A stretch of DNA of 64,000 bases from Paenibacillus ginsengihumi DSM 21568 (GCF_000380965.1 NZ_KB905567.1:1-64000); one strand, 5' to 3'; counted from the stretch's first letter, positions 39,667 to 50,452 are shown. The notes: generated by a model not told the origin, from the letters alone. Numbers and translations: made by a program.

Positions 39667-40908
39667 TTAGCGGAGATACGGCTTCGGATCGACGGGAGTT
39701 TCATTAACGCGCACTTCGAAGTGAAGATGGTTGCCAGTGGAGCGTCCTGTGGAACCGACCTCCGCGATCTTCTGGCCCCGCTTCACGTAATCGCCTTTCT
39801 TCACTTTGATGCCGTCGTTGCGGATATGTCCGTATAACGTCCAAACATTGTTGCCGTGGTCGATAATGACGGCGTTGCCGTATCCGCTCCACCACTGGGC
39901 CAAAATCACATATCCGTCCTCCGCGGCCAAAATGTCCGTGCCCGCCGGCGAAGGCAGGTCGATGCCGGAATGGCTTGACGTCTTGCCTGTGAAAGGATCG
40001 CGACGTTTGCCGAAATCCGATGACATATTGACGACTTTCGGCAGCGGGTAAGCGAATTTCCCGCCGCTGAAGGCTACTGTCGGCTGAGCGGAGCTGCTGC
40101 CCTTGCCGCTCGCCCGGGCCGCTTGGGCCGCCTCCGCCTGCTTCGCCGCGCGAAGCCGCTGCTGCGCCGCCGCGGTTTCGCGGGCGAGCTTCATCAACTG
40201 CTTGTCCTCTTCCTCGCTGAGAAGCTCCAGCTGCTTCTCCTGTTCGGAGAGGCTGGCGATCTTGACTTCCTTCTCCTTCTCCTTCACCAGCAGCTCTTGC
40301 TTAATCGCGGAGGTCTGGGCGTACAGATTCTTCACCAGCTCGAGCTGCTGTTCGATCTGCACCCGCTTCTCCGCAATCAGATTGCGGTCCTTCTTGTTGT
40401 CTTCCAAAATCTTCTTGTCTTGTCCAACGATCGACTTGAGCGCATTCAGGCGGTCCAGGAAGTCGCTGAAGCTCGTCGAGCTGAACAACACGTCGGCGTA
40501 GGACACGACGCCGTTCATGTACATCAGACGAATTCTGGAGCGCAGCAGCTGATCGCGGGCAGCGACCCGCTCCTCCGCTTCCTCCAGCTGAATGGCGTTT
40601 TGCTCCAGATTGGCGGTTTCGCTCTCGATCTGCTCATTCAGCTGAGTCAGCTTTTGGTTCGTCGTGTCGATTTGCTGCAGGATCGTGTTGATATCGTTCG
40701 TCACTTGCTGCTTTTCTTGTTGTATGCGGTTAAGCTCCTGCTCGGTCTGGGCGTTCTTCTTCTTCAGCTGGGCTTCCGAATTTTTCAGCCGGCTTAGCTC
40801 CTGCTGGATTCGCTGCGATTCGCTGAGCGCCAGTCCCTGCTGCGGCACAAGCAGCGTCGCCAGGAGAACTGCGGTCAATACAACGGGCAAAACAGACTTT
40901 TTCAACAC
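39667..40908 (-). CDS. EnvC-like murein hydrolase activator, M23 peptidase domain
   Basis: A 413-residue exported protein. It has a signal peptide (about 1-27, ending GLALSES) and a long coiled coil (about 30-255, rich in Gln/Glu/Lys). The C-terminal LytM/M23 domain keeps metal ligands in SSHSGIDLPSP (HxxxD) and NHLHFEV (HxH). Coiled-coil M23 proteins next to ftsEX are typically controlled by FtsX to open peptidoglycan (EnvC in E. coli, PcsB-like in others). The intact site suggests it may itself be a hydrolase. GTG 40908 with AGGAGG six bases upstream. It lies 52 bases after ftsX in the same operon. Confidence 0.9.
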   Translation of the reverse strand: MLKKSVLPVVLTAVLLATLLVPQQGLALSESQRIQQELSRLKNSEAQLKKKNAQTEQELNRIQQEKQQVTNDINTILQQIDTTNQKLTQLNEQIESETANLEQNAIQLEEAEERVAARDQLLRSRIRLMYMNGVVSYADVLFSSTSFSDFLDRLNALKSIVGQDKKILEDNKKDRNLIAEKRVQIEQQLELVKNLYAQTSAIKQELLVKEKEKEVKIASLSEQEKQLELLSEEEDKQLMKLARETAAAQQRLRAAKQAEAAQAARASGKGSSSAQPTVAFSGGKFAYPLPKVVNMSSDFGKRRDPFTGKTSSHSGIDLPSPAGTDILAAEDGYVILAQWWSGYGNAVIIDHGNNVWTLYGHIRNDGIKVKKGDYVKRGQKIAEVGSTGRSTGNHLHFEVRVNETPVDPKPYLR

Positions 40909-40960
40909 GTGGTTCCTCCTCTAGGCTCGTGGCTATACAATCAAACGGCATGAACGACAG

Positions 40961-41878
40961 TCAGACTCGCAAAAATTTGCGCACGGAAAGCACGCTTCCC
41001 CAAATTCCGATGATGACGCCGATTCCGATCAAAAGTCCGCCGACCTTCAGTCCGATGGCCTCGAACGGCAGCAGCTGGATGAGCATCAGGTTCAGGTCGA
41101 TCTGAATCGACCGCATGAGCTGCCAGTAGCCGTACAGCAGCACCGCAACGGGGACGATGGACCCGAAAATGCCCAGCAGCGCCCCTTCGATGAAGAACGG
41201 CCAGCGAATGAATGAATTGGTCGCTCCGACGAGCTTCATGATGGAAATTTCCCTGCGGCGCGCGATGATCGTCAGCTTGATGGTGTTGGCGATCAGGAAC
41301 ATCGCCGTCAGCGCCAGCCCGGCGACAAGCACCAAGGCGACATTGCGCACGATGGCCGTCGCCTTGAACATCGACTCGACCGTTCCTTGCCCATAACTGA
41401 CCCGATAGATCGGCTTCGGATCTTTGCCGTCATTGAGCTGGCCGATCTTCTGGGCGACGGCCGCCACCTCTCTCGGCTCCGTGACTTCGATCGTGAACGA
41501 ATCGTTCAAGGGGTTGTTGTCCCCGTCGAAACCTTCCAGCAGGTCATGTCCGCTCTCCCCAAGCTTCTCGCGCAAATAGACGAGCCCCTCTTCCTTGGAG
41601 ACGAACTGCACCTTCTTGACGTTCGGAATGGCGGCAATCTCGCCATTCAGCTGCGCGATCATCTCTTCCGTCGTACCCAGCTCCAGATAGACGCGAATCT
41701 CCACCTGATTCTCGATCTGCTGCGCCAGGTAGTTCACATTCAGCGACAACAGCAGAAAGACGCCGAGGATAAACAGCGAAATCATAATGGAGCTGATGGA
41801 GGCAAAGGACATCCAGCCGTTGCGGATAACGCTCTTGCTGCCTTCCCGGAGATGGCGGATTCCCGTGCTAATCCTCAT
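40961..41878 (-). CDS. ftsX: Cell division protein FtsX
   Basis: A 305-residue membrane partner of FtsE. It has a first membrane helix (about 24-48), an extracytoplasmic domain (about 50-175) that in this family binds peptidoglycan hydrolases, and then three helices. Typical segments are RNGWMSFASISSIMISLFILGVF and KLTIIARRREISIMKLVGATNSFIRWPFFIEG. ATG 41878 overlaps the end of ftsE by 11 bases with GAGAGGGG upstream. In B. subtilis FtsEX triggers CwlO activity and sporulation entry; here the likely target is the M23 protein just downstream. Confidence 0.95.
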   Translation of the reverse strand: MRISTGIRHLREGSKSVIRNGWMSFASISSIMISLFILGVFLLLSLNVNYLAQQIENQVEIRVYLELGTTEEMIAQLNGEIAAIPNVKKVQFVSKEEGLVYLREKLGESGHDLLEGFDGDNNPLNDSFTIEVTEPREVAAVAQKIGQLNDGKDPKPIYRVSYGQGTVESMFKATAIVRNVALVLVAGLALTAMFLIANTIKLTIIARRREISIMKLVGATNSFIRWPFFIEGALLGIFGSIVPVAVLLYGYWQLMRSIQIDLNLMLIQLLPFEAIGLKVGGLLIGIGVIIGIWGSVLSVRKFLRV

Positions 41879-42554
41879 AGCCGTAATCCCCTCTCCATTC
41901 GTCGCGCGTGATCTGCCCCTGCTCGATGGCCAGCACTCTTTTGCGCATCGTGTTGACGATTTCTTTGTTGTGCGTCGCCATGACGATCGTCGTGCCCCGG
42001 AAGTTGATCTCTTCCATCAGCTTCATGATCTCCCACGACGTATCCGGGTCCAGATTGCCGGTCGGCTCGTCCGCCACGATGACGGACGGATTGTTGACGA
42101 TGGCTCTGGCAATGGCGACCCGCTGCTGCTCACCGCCGGACAGCTGCGTCGGCAAGGAATGGATCTTATCCTGCAGGCGGACCAGCTCCAACACTTCCAT
42201 CACCCGCTTGCGGATGATCTTCTTCGGAGCCTCGATGACCTCCATGGCAAAAGCGACGTTCTCGAACACCGTCAGCTTCGGAAGCAGCCGGTAATCTTGA
42301 AATATGACGCCGATATTGCGGCGCACATAGGGGATTTTGCGCTGCCTGAGCTTTTCCAGATTAAATCCGTTCACAAAGATGCTGCCCTTGGTCGGGCGCT
42401 CCTCTCGGTACATAAGCTTCATAAACGTTGATTTGCCGGCTCCGGACGGGCCCACGACATATACGAATTCATTGCGGTCTACCTTGACGCTGATTCCTCT
42501 CAGCGCATGTGTGCCGTCGGCATATGTCTTCCACACGTCCTGCATTTCGATCAC
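41868..42554 (-). CDS. ftsE: Cell division ATP-binding protein FtsE
   Basis: A 228-residue ABC ATPase, the expected family length. It has Walker A GPSGAGKST, the signature LSGGEQQR, Walker B VIVADEPTGNLD and switch His in MATHNKE. The GTG at 42554 (MIEMQDVWKTYADG) has AGGATGTG upstream and matches the N-terminus of known FtsE. The ATG at 42698 would add 48 unrelated residues. First gene of ftsE-ftsX-M23; its promoter lies in the divergent region shared with the VanW gene. Confidence 0.95.
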   Translation of the reverse strand: MIEMQDVWKTYADGTHALRGISVKVDRNEFVYVVGPSGAGKSTFMKLMYREERPTKGSIFVNGFNLEKLRQRKIPYVRRNIGVIFQDYRLLPKLTVFENVAFAMEVIEAPKKIIRKRVMEVLELVRLQDKIHSLPTQLSGGEQQRVAIARAIVNNPSVIVADEPTGNLDPDTSWEIMKLMEEINFRGTTIVMATHNKEIVNTMRKRVLAIEQGQITRDEWRGDYGYED

Positions 42555-42879
42555 ATTATCACATCCTGAATCGTCGTTGAAAAAAGCCTTGGATCGAAGC
42601 GGTGCTTGCCGCCTGACATACCGATTTCCGACATTTTCCGCCGCCTTCGCCGTCCTTCGTCGCATGTTGGCGAACTGCAGCGCAAGGGACGCGTGCAAAG
42701 GCGCATGCTGCGACTTAGCCTTTATAACTTCGACATAAAGAAAGAAATTCCTTTATCGATCCGTCAATTTCTACACAGTTTTCACATTTCGCCGGTTTCC
42801 GGACAAACCTGCATATGCGCGTCCAAACCGCATATATATGGAAAAAAGCGCAAGCTTACTCGGAAAAGGAGTTTCGGCC
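42555..42879. other. Divergent intergenic region between ftsE and the VanW gene
   Basis: This holds the start regions of two divergent genes. A TTGACG (minus strand, near 42760) and AT-rich sequence suggest an ftsE promoter, but I cannot place a good -10. No RNA gene or repeat is seen. Confidence 0.35.
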
Positions 42880-44490
42880 ATGCCACAGCTACATATCCGA
42901 TGGGTTCGTGCGGCGGCGTTAGCGCTTGTCATGGCGGCAGCGGCCATGCTGTCCGTCGCCTGGTACGGGACGAGGCCGACGCTGCCGGCCGGGATCACCG
43001 TCGGCGACTGGGCGGTCGGCGGCCTGCCGATCGACGAGTTCGAGCGGCAGCTGGCCGCCAAGCAGCGGCTGCTGATGGCTGAGCGCGTCCGGCTGAGCGC
43101 CGCTCCCGCAAGCGTCAGCGGGCCGGCCGCCGCCCCGCAGACGCTGACCGCGGAGCGAACGCTGGAACAGCTCGGGCTCGAATTGGCGAGCCAGGAGCTG
43201 CTGTCCAAGCTCGCTCCGCTGCGCGAAGGCTCGCCGCTCCGCCGGGCGATATACCGCTGGGGACAGCGCGGCGCCGACTGGACGCCGCCGGCCCGCTTCG
43301 CCGAGGCGAAGCTCGCCGCCGCGCTGCGCGAAGCTTTCGCGCCGCTGTACGCCCGGGAGCCGGTCGATGCGCGGCGGGTCGTCGAAGCCAACGACACCAT
43401 TCGCTATATCCCCGAGGTGCCTGCCGTGCGGATCGACGAAGCCGCGCTGCTGCGCGAGCTGGAGCGGCTGCTGCCGGGGTGGGGGACCATGGAGTGGACG
43501 GCCGGGTTGCCGCTCGGCCGGGGCGAAGCCGGCCCGGATGGCGGCTCGCCCGCCGGCGAAGCGGTTCAGGCTGCCAGCTCCGGCAGCTCCGACACGGCCG
43601 ACGCTGACGCCGACGGCGGGGTGATCGCAGTCGCCGTGCCGCTGCGGCTGGTGCAGCCCCCGGTTACTGTAGAGACACTGAAAGCGCAAGGCATCGAACG
43701 CAAGCTGGCGGAGTATACGACCCGCTATCCGCCCAGCGCGCTACCCGCCTCAGGCTCCGCCGGACGGCTGCATAACGTGAAGTCTACCGCGGCTTCCATT
43801 CAGGATGTCGTGCTGAAGCCCGGCGAATTGTTCGACTACGCAACCTTCATCGAGCAGACAGAGAAGCGCTTCGGCTTCCGGGAAGCGCCCGTCATCCTGA
43901 ACGGCAAGCTCGTTCCGGGCATCGGCGGCGGCATCTGCCAGGTGTCCTCCACCTTGTACAATGCCGTGCTGCGCGCCGGACTCGCCGTCGTCGAGCGGCG
44001 CAATCACTCGCTGCCGGTCAGCTATGTGCCGCTAGGGCTGGATGCGACGTTCGCCAGCGGTCACATCAATTTCAAGTTCCGCAACAGCACGGAGCATCAC
44101 TTGCTGATCCGCACCTACGCCGACGATACGAAGCTGACAGTGAAGCTGTTCGGCCAAGCGCCGCAGGACGTTGCGTACGAGATCGAGTCGAAGACGCTGG
44201 AAACGCTGCAGCCGCCCGTCAAATACGTCAGAAATCCGAAGCTGCCCCAAGGCAAGCAGCAGCTCATCACCCGGGGCAAGCCCGGGTATGTCGTCGAAAC
44301 GTACCGCCACAAAAAGCAAAACGGAGTCCGCGTGGCGACTGAGCTCATCTCCCGCGACACCTACGCCGCCCAGCCGACCATAATGGCCAGCAATGTCGGC
44401 GACGGGAAGGACGGCCGCTCCGATCAGCCCCCGCCTTCCCCGAGCAAGCCGCTCGTGGAGGACGGCCTGAAAGGACCGACTTTCCGTTAA
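42880..44490 (+). CDS. VanW family protein with peptidoglycan-binding-like domain
   Basis: A 536-residue exported protein with an N-terminal signal or anchor helix (about 8-28). A variable Ala-rich region (about 30-260) resembles the PG_binding_4 domain often found before VanW. The VanW domain follows: LHNVKSTAASIQDVVLKPGELFDY, VPGIGGGICQVSSTLYNAVLRAGL, ERRNHSLPVSYVPLGLDATF. A G5-like tail comes last. VanW proteins occur near cell-wall and glycopeptide-resistance genes, but their activity is unknown. No vanHAX genes are nearby, so resistance should not be inferred. ATG 42880 with AAAAGGAG eight bases upstream; the upstream ATG at 42838 has none. Confidence 0.87.
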   Translation: MPQLHIRWVRAAALALVMAAAAMLSVAWYGTRPTLPAGITVGDWAVGGLPIDEFERQLAAKQRLLMAERVRLSAAPASVSGPAAAPQTLTAERTLEQLGLELASQELLSKLAPLREGSPLRRAIYRWGQRGADWTPPARFAEAKLAAALREAFAPLYAREPVDARRVVEANDTIRYIPEVPAVRIDEAALLRELERLLPGWGTMEWTAGLPLGRGEAGPDGGSPAGEAVQAASSGSSDTADADADGGVIAVAVPLRLVQPPVTVETLKAQGIERKLAEYTTRYPPSALPASGSAGRLHNVKSTAASIQDVVLKPGELFDYATFIEQTEKRFGFREAPVILNGKLVPGIGGGICQVSSTLYNAVLRAGLAVVERRNHSLPVSYVPLGLDATFASGHINFKFRNSTEHHLLIRTYADDTKLTVKLFGQAPQDVAYEIESKTLETLQPPVKYVRNPKLPQGKQQLITRGKPGYVVETYRHKKQNGVRVATELISRDTYAAQPTIMASNVGDGKDGRSDQPPPSPSKPLVEDGLKGPTFR

Positions 44491-44988
44491 CGGCGTCATA
44501 CCTTTCATGACAACGTCACGCCGAAGGCGGAGCCGCCAAGGTTCGATAACTGCAGGAGATACTCAGCCGGCGGCCCCGAAACTTCGCGTTAGCGCTGCGA
44601 GCTCCGCGTTAACGCGGCCCCTCCCCAGGGCATGAGGCTCTACAAATCCTGCCAAAAATGCGACATTTTCCGTATGTTTCGCCCACATTATCATTTCTAA
44701 CGCTAGCGACAAACGCTATTTGGATGAATCGAACCCTTTTTAAAATGTAACGAAACTGAGCAGCGCTATTTGGCCTGAACCGCTGAATCTGGCAGCCAAA
44801 AATGAGGAATAAGATCACCCACAAGCGTTAGAATGGCAAAACGACCGTTTCGAGTGAAATAAGCTCTGTGGCTAGCGTTAGGCTGAAGCTTGGACACCAG
44901 GCGATGGCTGGCGAAGCGAGCGATCCATTGCCGGCAGCTCGATCCGTCAACCGCGAATGCCGGCGATGCTCGGTTGCCGCGATATGCT
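44491..44988. repeat. Gene-free region with intergenic repeat, AACATTT family, copy C
   Basis: 44545-44670 matches the first 120 bases of the repeat at 15430: ACTCAGCCGGCGGCCCCGAAAC, AGCTCCGCGTTAACGCGGCC and ACAAATCCTGCC. The later part (44690-44880) has several TAACGC / AACGCTATTTGG motifs (AACGCTATTTGG, AGCGCTATTTGG, AAGCGTTAGAATGG, TAGCGTTAGG), probably a different repeat type. I see no coding sequence. Confidence 0.6.
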
Positions 44989-45031
44989 AAAGAAGCCCCG
45001 CAGCTGCATGAGGCAGCGCGGGGCTTCTTTC
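44989..45031. terminator. Bidirectional terminator after argH
   Basis: AAAGAAGCCCCGC and GCGGGGCTTCTTT arms pair perfectly around a loop with an inner GCTG/CAGC. It lies 20 bases after the argH stop and ends the arginine operon. Confidence 0.9.
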
Positions 45032-45050
45032 ACGACTCTATATGGGACAG

Positions 45051-46466
45051 TTAACGGCTCTTTTCGAAATACTCCTCGAACCAGCCGTTCGTCTCCTGCA
45101 GCTTCGCTTCCGCCCGGTCGATGGCAGCCGCAACCTGCGGCGCCGCCGTGCCGCCGTAGACGTTGCGCGCGTCGACGACATGCTCCGGCTGAAGCACTTC
45201 ATAGATATCCTTGTCAAACAGCTTCGAGAATTGATGGAATTCCTCCAGCTTGAGATCAAGCAAAAATTTGCCGTTCTGGATGCAATACAGCACGGTTTTG
45301 CCGATGACTTCGTGCGCTTGGCGGAACGGCAGTCCTTTGTTCACCAAGTAATCGGCGATATCCGTCGCGTTAGAGAAGTCCTGATTGACGGCCTGGCGCA
45401 TCCGGTCCTTGTTCACCTTCATCGTGGCGACCATCGGCGCATACAGCTGGAGTGCGCCCTGCAGCGTCCGCACCGTATCGAACATGCCTTCTTTGTCTTC
45501 CTGCATATCCTTGTTATAGGCGAGCGGCAGCGACTTCAGCACGGTGAGGAGGCCGATCAGATTGCCGTACACGCGGCCGGTCTTGCCGCGCACCAGCTCG
45601 GCGACGTCGGGATTTTTCTTCTGCGGCATAATGCTGCTGCCTGTGCAGAACGCGTCGTCCAGCTCGATGAAATGGAACTCGGTGCTGGACCACAACACAA
45701 ATTCCTCGCTAAGCCGCGACAGATGCGTCATGATCAGCGAGGCGTTGGCGAGAAACTCCACGATGAAATCGCGGTCGCTTACCGCATCGAGCGAATTCTC
45801 GTACACGCCGTCGAATCCGAGCTGCTCAGCGACAAAATGGCGGTCGATCGGGAACGTCGTTCCGGCCAGCGCCCCCGCGCCGAGCGGCAGCACGTTGATG
45901 CGCTTGTAGCTGTCCTGAAGCCGTTCGATGTCGCGCTGGAACATGGCGACGTACGCCATCAGGTGATGGGCGAACAGGATCGGCTGCGCCCGCTGCAGAT
46001 GCGTATATCCCGGCACGATGGTGTCCAGGTTGTTTTTGGCCTGCCCAATCAGCGCTTCCTGCAGCTTGGCCAGCAGCCCGACGAATTCGACGACCCGCTT
46101 GCGCAGCCACAGATGCATGTCCGTTGCCACCTGATCGTTGCGGCTGCGTCCGGTATGAAGCTTGCCGCCGACCGGGCCGACCTCGTCGATCAGCGCCTTC
46201 TCGATGTTCATGTGAATGTCCTCGTCGGACACGTTGTACTCCAGCTCGCCGCGGCGTATCATCCCCTGCACGTGGTGCAGCCCGTCCTTGATCTTGTCCA
46301 CATCGTCGGCGGACAAAATGCCGCATTTGCCCAGCATCGTCACATGCGCCAGGCTGCCCTGAATGTCCTCTTCCGCAAGCTCCTTGTCGAACAGGATCGA
46401 CGCTGTATATTCCTCCACGAGCTGATCCGTTTTTTTCGTAAATCTGCCACCCCAAAGCTTTGACAC
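45051..46466 (-). CDS. argH: Argininosuccinate lyase ArgH
   Basis: This enzyme makes arginine and fumarate from argininosuccinate, the last arginine step. The 471-residue protein has the fumarase/ASL signature [25 protein letters not shown] and [12 protein letters not shown]. The GTG at 46466 (MSKLWGGRF) has AGGAGGAGT seven bases upstream and matches the family N-terminus. The frame stays open for 42 more codons, but that part is the translation of tandem repeats (46482-46599) and gives a thrice-repeated APLAGAWTG peptide. It is almost certainly not part of the protein. Last gene of the arg operon. Confidence 0.95.
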   Translation of the reverse strand: MSKLWGGRFTKKTDQLVEEYTASILFDKELAEEDIQGSLAHVTMLGKCGILSADDVDKIKDGLHHVQGMIRRGELEYNVSDEDIHMNIEKALIDEVGPVGGKLHTGRSRNDQVATDMHLWLRKRVVEFVGLLAKLQEALIGQAKNNLDTIVPGYTHLQRAQPILFAHHLMAYVAMFQRDIERLQDSYKRINVLPLGAGALAGTTFPIDRHFVAEQLGFDGVYENSLDAVSDRDFIVEFLANASLIMTHLSRLSEEFVLWSSTEFHFIELDDAFCTGSSIMPQKKNPDVAELVRGKTGRVYGNLIGLLTVLKSLPLAYNKDMQEDKEGMFDTVRTLQGALQLYAPMVATMKVNKDRMRQAVNQDFSNATDIADYLVNKGLPFRQAHEVIGKTVLYCIQNGKFLLDLKLEEFHQFSKLFDKDIYEVLQPEHVVDARNVYGGTAAPQVAAAIDRAEAKLQETNGWFEEYFEKSR

Positions 46467-46481
46467 GTTATAGACTCCTCC

Positions 46482-46690
46482 TGTCCACGCTCCTGCGAGA
46501 GGAGCGACGCATTCCCTTCCTGTCCACGCTCCCGCCAGAGGAGCGACGCATTCCCTTCCTGTCCACGCTCCCGCCAGAGGAGCGACCCGCATTCCTTTCT
46601 ATCCGCGCTCCTAGTTTCAGTCCACGCATATGGGTTTCAATCCACGACGCACGTGGGTTTCAATCCACGCACCTGCGCAGAGAGCGAACC
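46482..46690 (-). repeat. Degenerate type I-C-like CRISPR repeat tract
   Basis: Three head-to-tail units of 39-40 bases (46482-46520, 46521-46559, 46560-46599) each contain TCCACGCTCCCGCCAGAGGAGCGAC or a close variant. Truncated units follow with GTTTCAGTCCACGC, GTTTCAATCCACGAC and GTTTCAATCCACGCACC...GAGCGAAC. On the minus strand these read GTCGCTCC...GGGAGCGTGGATTGAAAC, the typical form of type I-C repeats in Bacillota. The pieces between are 7-14 bases and nearly identical, not real spacers. No cas gene is in the window. A decayed or repeat-derived element, not a working array. Confidence 0.65.
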
Positions 46691-46882
46691 GGATTCCTTG
46701 GCTATGCCGCTGCTGCGCCTGGTTCTTACTCATCCTCGGTGAAAGGTCGTCAGGCGGCAGATAGATGACCATCGATCTCGCTGGTCCGTTACATTCGTCC
46801 TAACAGGCGAGAAGGGCTTCCCCGTGTAGGGAAACCCTGCCTTGGCCGAACGCCCCCCGTTCGGCATTCCTATACAGCAGCT
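46691..46882. other. argG-argH spacer
   Basis: The remainder of the argG-argH spacer. A hairpin with G-U pairs (about 46806-46840, AGGGTTTCCC / GGGGAAGCCCT on the minus strand) follows argG. It may be a weak terminator or attenuator that lowers argH expression. No gene is seen. Confidence 0.4.
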
Positions 46883-48121
<1,239 letters not shown>

Positions 48122-48178
48122 TGGGTGTTCCTCTCCTTGTCTTCGAATCGCGCCGACCCGCCTCATGCCCGCTGAAGG

Positions 48179-49132
48179 CTACATGATGGCGGCCATGATC
48201 GCTTTCTGGGCGTGCAGCCGGTTCTCGGCCTGATCGAAAATAATCGAATTCGGTCCGTCGATGACGCCCTCGGACACTTCCTCGCCGCGGTGAGCCGGCA
48301 GGCAGTGCATGAACAAATAATCTTTCTTCGCGTAGCGGACGAGCTCCTCGTTCACCTGATAGCCAGCAAATGCGATCTCCCGCTCCCGCTGCTCGGCTTC
48401 CTGACCCATGCTGGCCCAGACGTCCGTGTATATGACATCCGCATCGGCGACCGCCTCTTTGACATCGTAACCGACATAGATCGTCGAGCCGTTCTGCTTG
48501 GCAGCCTCCGTGGACAATTGAATCACTTCGCTGTCCGGCTCGTAGCCCTTCGGCGTCGCCACGGCGAAATGAACTCCCAGCTTGGAAGCGCCCATCATCA
48601 ATGAGTGTACCATATTGTTGCCGTCTCCGATAAACGCCACCTTCAGCCCTTCCAGACGGCCTTTTTTCTCCAAAATCGTCTGATAATCGGCCAGCGCCTG
48701 GCACGGATGGGAGAAATCGGTCAGACCGTTGATGACCGGCACCGTCGCTCCGCGGGCCAGCTCGATCACCGTCCGGTGCGCGAATGTGCGGATCATGATG
48801 CCGTCCAAGTAACGCGACAACGTCTGCGCCGTATCCCAGACCGTTTCGCCGCGGCCCAGTTGAATATCGTTTTTGCTCAAGAAGAGCGCGTGTCCGCCCA
48901 ATTGGAACATGCCTACCTCGAAGGAAACGCGCGTACGCGTCGACGATTTCTCGAAAATCATCCCGAGCGTCTTGCCTTTGAGCGGCTGGTACGTCTCTCC
49001 TGCCTGCTGCTTCTTCTTCAGTTCGATGGCCAAATCGATCAAATATCGAATTTCTTCGGGAGTGTAGTCGACCAAACCGATAAAGTCGCGTCCTTTGAGC
49101 TGAAGCTCCATATCCTGCATCGTCTGCGCCAT
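48179..49132 (-). CDS. argF: Ornithine carbamoyltransferase ArgF
   Basis: This makes citrulline from ornithine and carbamoyl phosphate. The 317-residue protein has the carbamoyl-phosphate motif STRTR (FEKSSTRTRVSFEVG), DFSHPCQALAD and the ornithine-binding HCLPAHRGEEV. ATG 49132 (MAQTMQDM) has GAAAGGAG eight bases upstream. It lies about 115 bases after argD. No carAB genes lie in this window, so carbamoyl phosphate must come from elsewhere. Confidence 0.95.
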   Translation of the reverse strand: MAQTMQDMELQLKGRDFIGLVDYTPEEIRYLIDLAIELKKKQQAGETYQPLKGKTLGMIFEKSSTRTRVSFEVGMFQLGGHALFLSKNDIQLGRGETVWDTAQTLSRYLDGIMIRTFAHRTVIELARGATVPVINGLTDFSHPCQALADYQTILEKKGRLEGLKVAFIGDGNNMVHSLMMGASKLGVHFAVATPKGYEPDSEVIQLSTEAAKQNGSTIYVGYDVKEAVADADVIYTDVWASMGQEAEQREREIAFAGYQVNEELVRYAKKDYLFMHCLPAHRGEEVSEGVIDGPNSIIFDQAENRLHAQKAIMAAIM

Positions 49133-49248
49133 GAAACCGGCTCCTTTCAAATAAGGGAGGACGGCAAAAAGATCCTGCGCCGCGTTGTGCTCCGGCGCTG
49201 CCTCTGCCGTCTGTCCCCGTTCATCGATATTTCAGCTTTGCGAATATA

Positions 49249-50439
49249 TTATACCGCGGTTGCGGCTTGCTGCGCCAGAACGGCGCAGATTGCTTCCAAT
49301 CCCCGGTCGACGTCTTCCTTCGCAATCAGCAGGCTCGGTGCAAGCCGGATGACGTTCAGGCCTGCCGCTACGACAAGCACGCCCCGCTCCTGCAGCTGCC
49401 GGATCATCTCCGCAACCGGCTGCTTGCATTCGATGCCGAGCAGCAGGCCGAGCCCGCGCACCTGCGATACGAGCGGATTGTCTGCAAGGCGGCTGCGCAG
49501 CGATTCGACGATGTAATTGCCCAGCTCCGCCGCGCGCTCCGCCACCTTCTCCTCCAGCATAATCTCCAGCGTCGCTATGCCCGCCGCCGCGGACAAGTAA
49601 TTGCCTCCGAACGTCGAGCCGTGACTCCCCGCCCCGAAGGCGGCGCGCAGCTTCTCCTTGCCGAGCATCGCGCCGATCGGAATGCCGCTGCCAAGCCCTT
49701 TGGCCAAGGTGAAGATGTCCGGCTCGATGCCGTAATGCTCGTAAGCGAACAGCTTGCCGGTCCGTCCCATGCCTGTCTGAATTTCGTCGACGATGAGGAG
49801 CAGGCCGTGCCGGTCGCACAGCTCTCTCGCTTTGGCAACGAATGCCGGATCGGCCGGATTGACGCCGCCCTCGCCTTGAACCATCTCCAGCATAATAGCG
49901 CATGTTTTCGGTCCGATCGCCTGCTCCAGCGCTTCCGCATCGTTGTACGGAGCATAGACGAAGCCTTCGGGCAGCGGCGCAAAGCCATCCTTCACTTTGT
50001 CCTGGCCCGTGGCCGTCAACGTAGCGAGCGTCCGCCCGTGGAACGACATGTGGAAGGTAATAATTTCATAACGTTCGGGTTGATTCAAGACCTGCTTATA
50101 ATACCTGCGCGCCAGCTTGATGGCCGCTTCATTCGCTTCTGCGCCGCTGTTGCAGAAAAAGACGGCGTCCGCGCAGCTGTTGCGGACCAGCAGCTGCGCC
50201 AGCTTCTCCTGATCGGGGATGTGAAACAGGTTGCTCGTATGCCACAGCGTGTCGACCTGCTGCTTCAGCTTCTCGGCGACCCGCTTCGGCGCGTGGCCAA
50301 GATTAGTAACGGCCAGTCCGCACATCAGATCCAGATATTCCTTGCCGCTGTCGTCCCACAGCCGGCTGCCCTCCCCTTTCACAAAGCGAAGCGGATACCG
50401 CGCGTATGTCGGAAACAAAGCGTTGCCGGACTCTCCCAT
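49249..50439 (-). CDS. argD: Acetylornithine transaminase ArgD
   Basis: A PLP-dependent class-III aminotransferase that makes N-acetylornithine. The 396-residue protein has NSGAEANEAAIKLAR, LLIVDEIQTGMGRTGK and the PLP lysine in FTLAKGLGSGIPIGAM. ATG 50439 (MGESGNALF) has GGGAG eight bases upstream, which lies right at the argB stop. A GTG three codons earlier is less likely. It may also serve in lysine synthesis, as ArgD often does. Confidence 0.95.
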   Translation of the reverse strand: MGESGNALFPTYARYPLRFVKGEGSRLWDDSGKEYLDLMCGLAVTNLGHAPKRVAEKLKQQVDTLWHTSNLFHIPDQEKLAQLLVRNSCADAVFFCNSGAEANEAAIKLARRYYKQVLNQPERYEIITFHMSFHGRTLATLTATGQDKVKDGFAPLPEGFVYAPYNDAEALEQAIGPKTCAIMLEMVQGEGGVNPADPAFVAKARELCDRHGLLLIVDEIQTGMGRTGKLFAYEHYGIEPDIFTLAKGLGSGIPIGAMLGKEKLRAAFGAGSHGSTFGGNYLSAAAGIATLEIMLEEKVAERAAELGNYIVESLRSRLADNPLVSQVRGLGLLLGIECKQPVAEMIRQLQERGVLVVAAGLNVIRLAPSLLIAKEDVDRGLEAICAVLAQQAATAV

Positions 50440-50452
50440 GCCATTCACTCCC

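Noticed and set aside
42880-44490. Vancomycin resistance gene
   Set aside because: The VanW domain alone does not give resistance; no vanH, vanA or vanX homologues are nearby.
46467-46592. 42-residue N-terminal extension of ArgH with a thrice-repeated APLAGAWTG peptide
   Set aside because: It is the translation of tandem CRISPR-like repeats. A GTG with a strong ribosome site at 46466 gives the normal ArgH N-terminus.
46482-46690. A functional CRISPR array
   Set aside because: Units are only 39-40 bases apart, the parts between repeats are near-identical and too short, the repeats are degenerate and there are no cas genes in the window.
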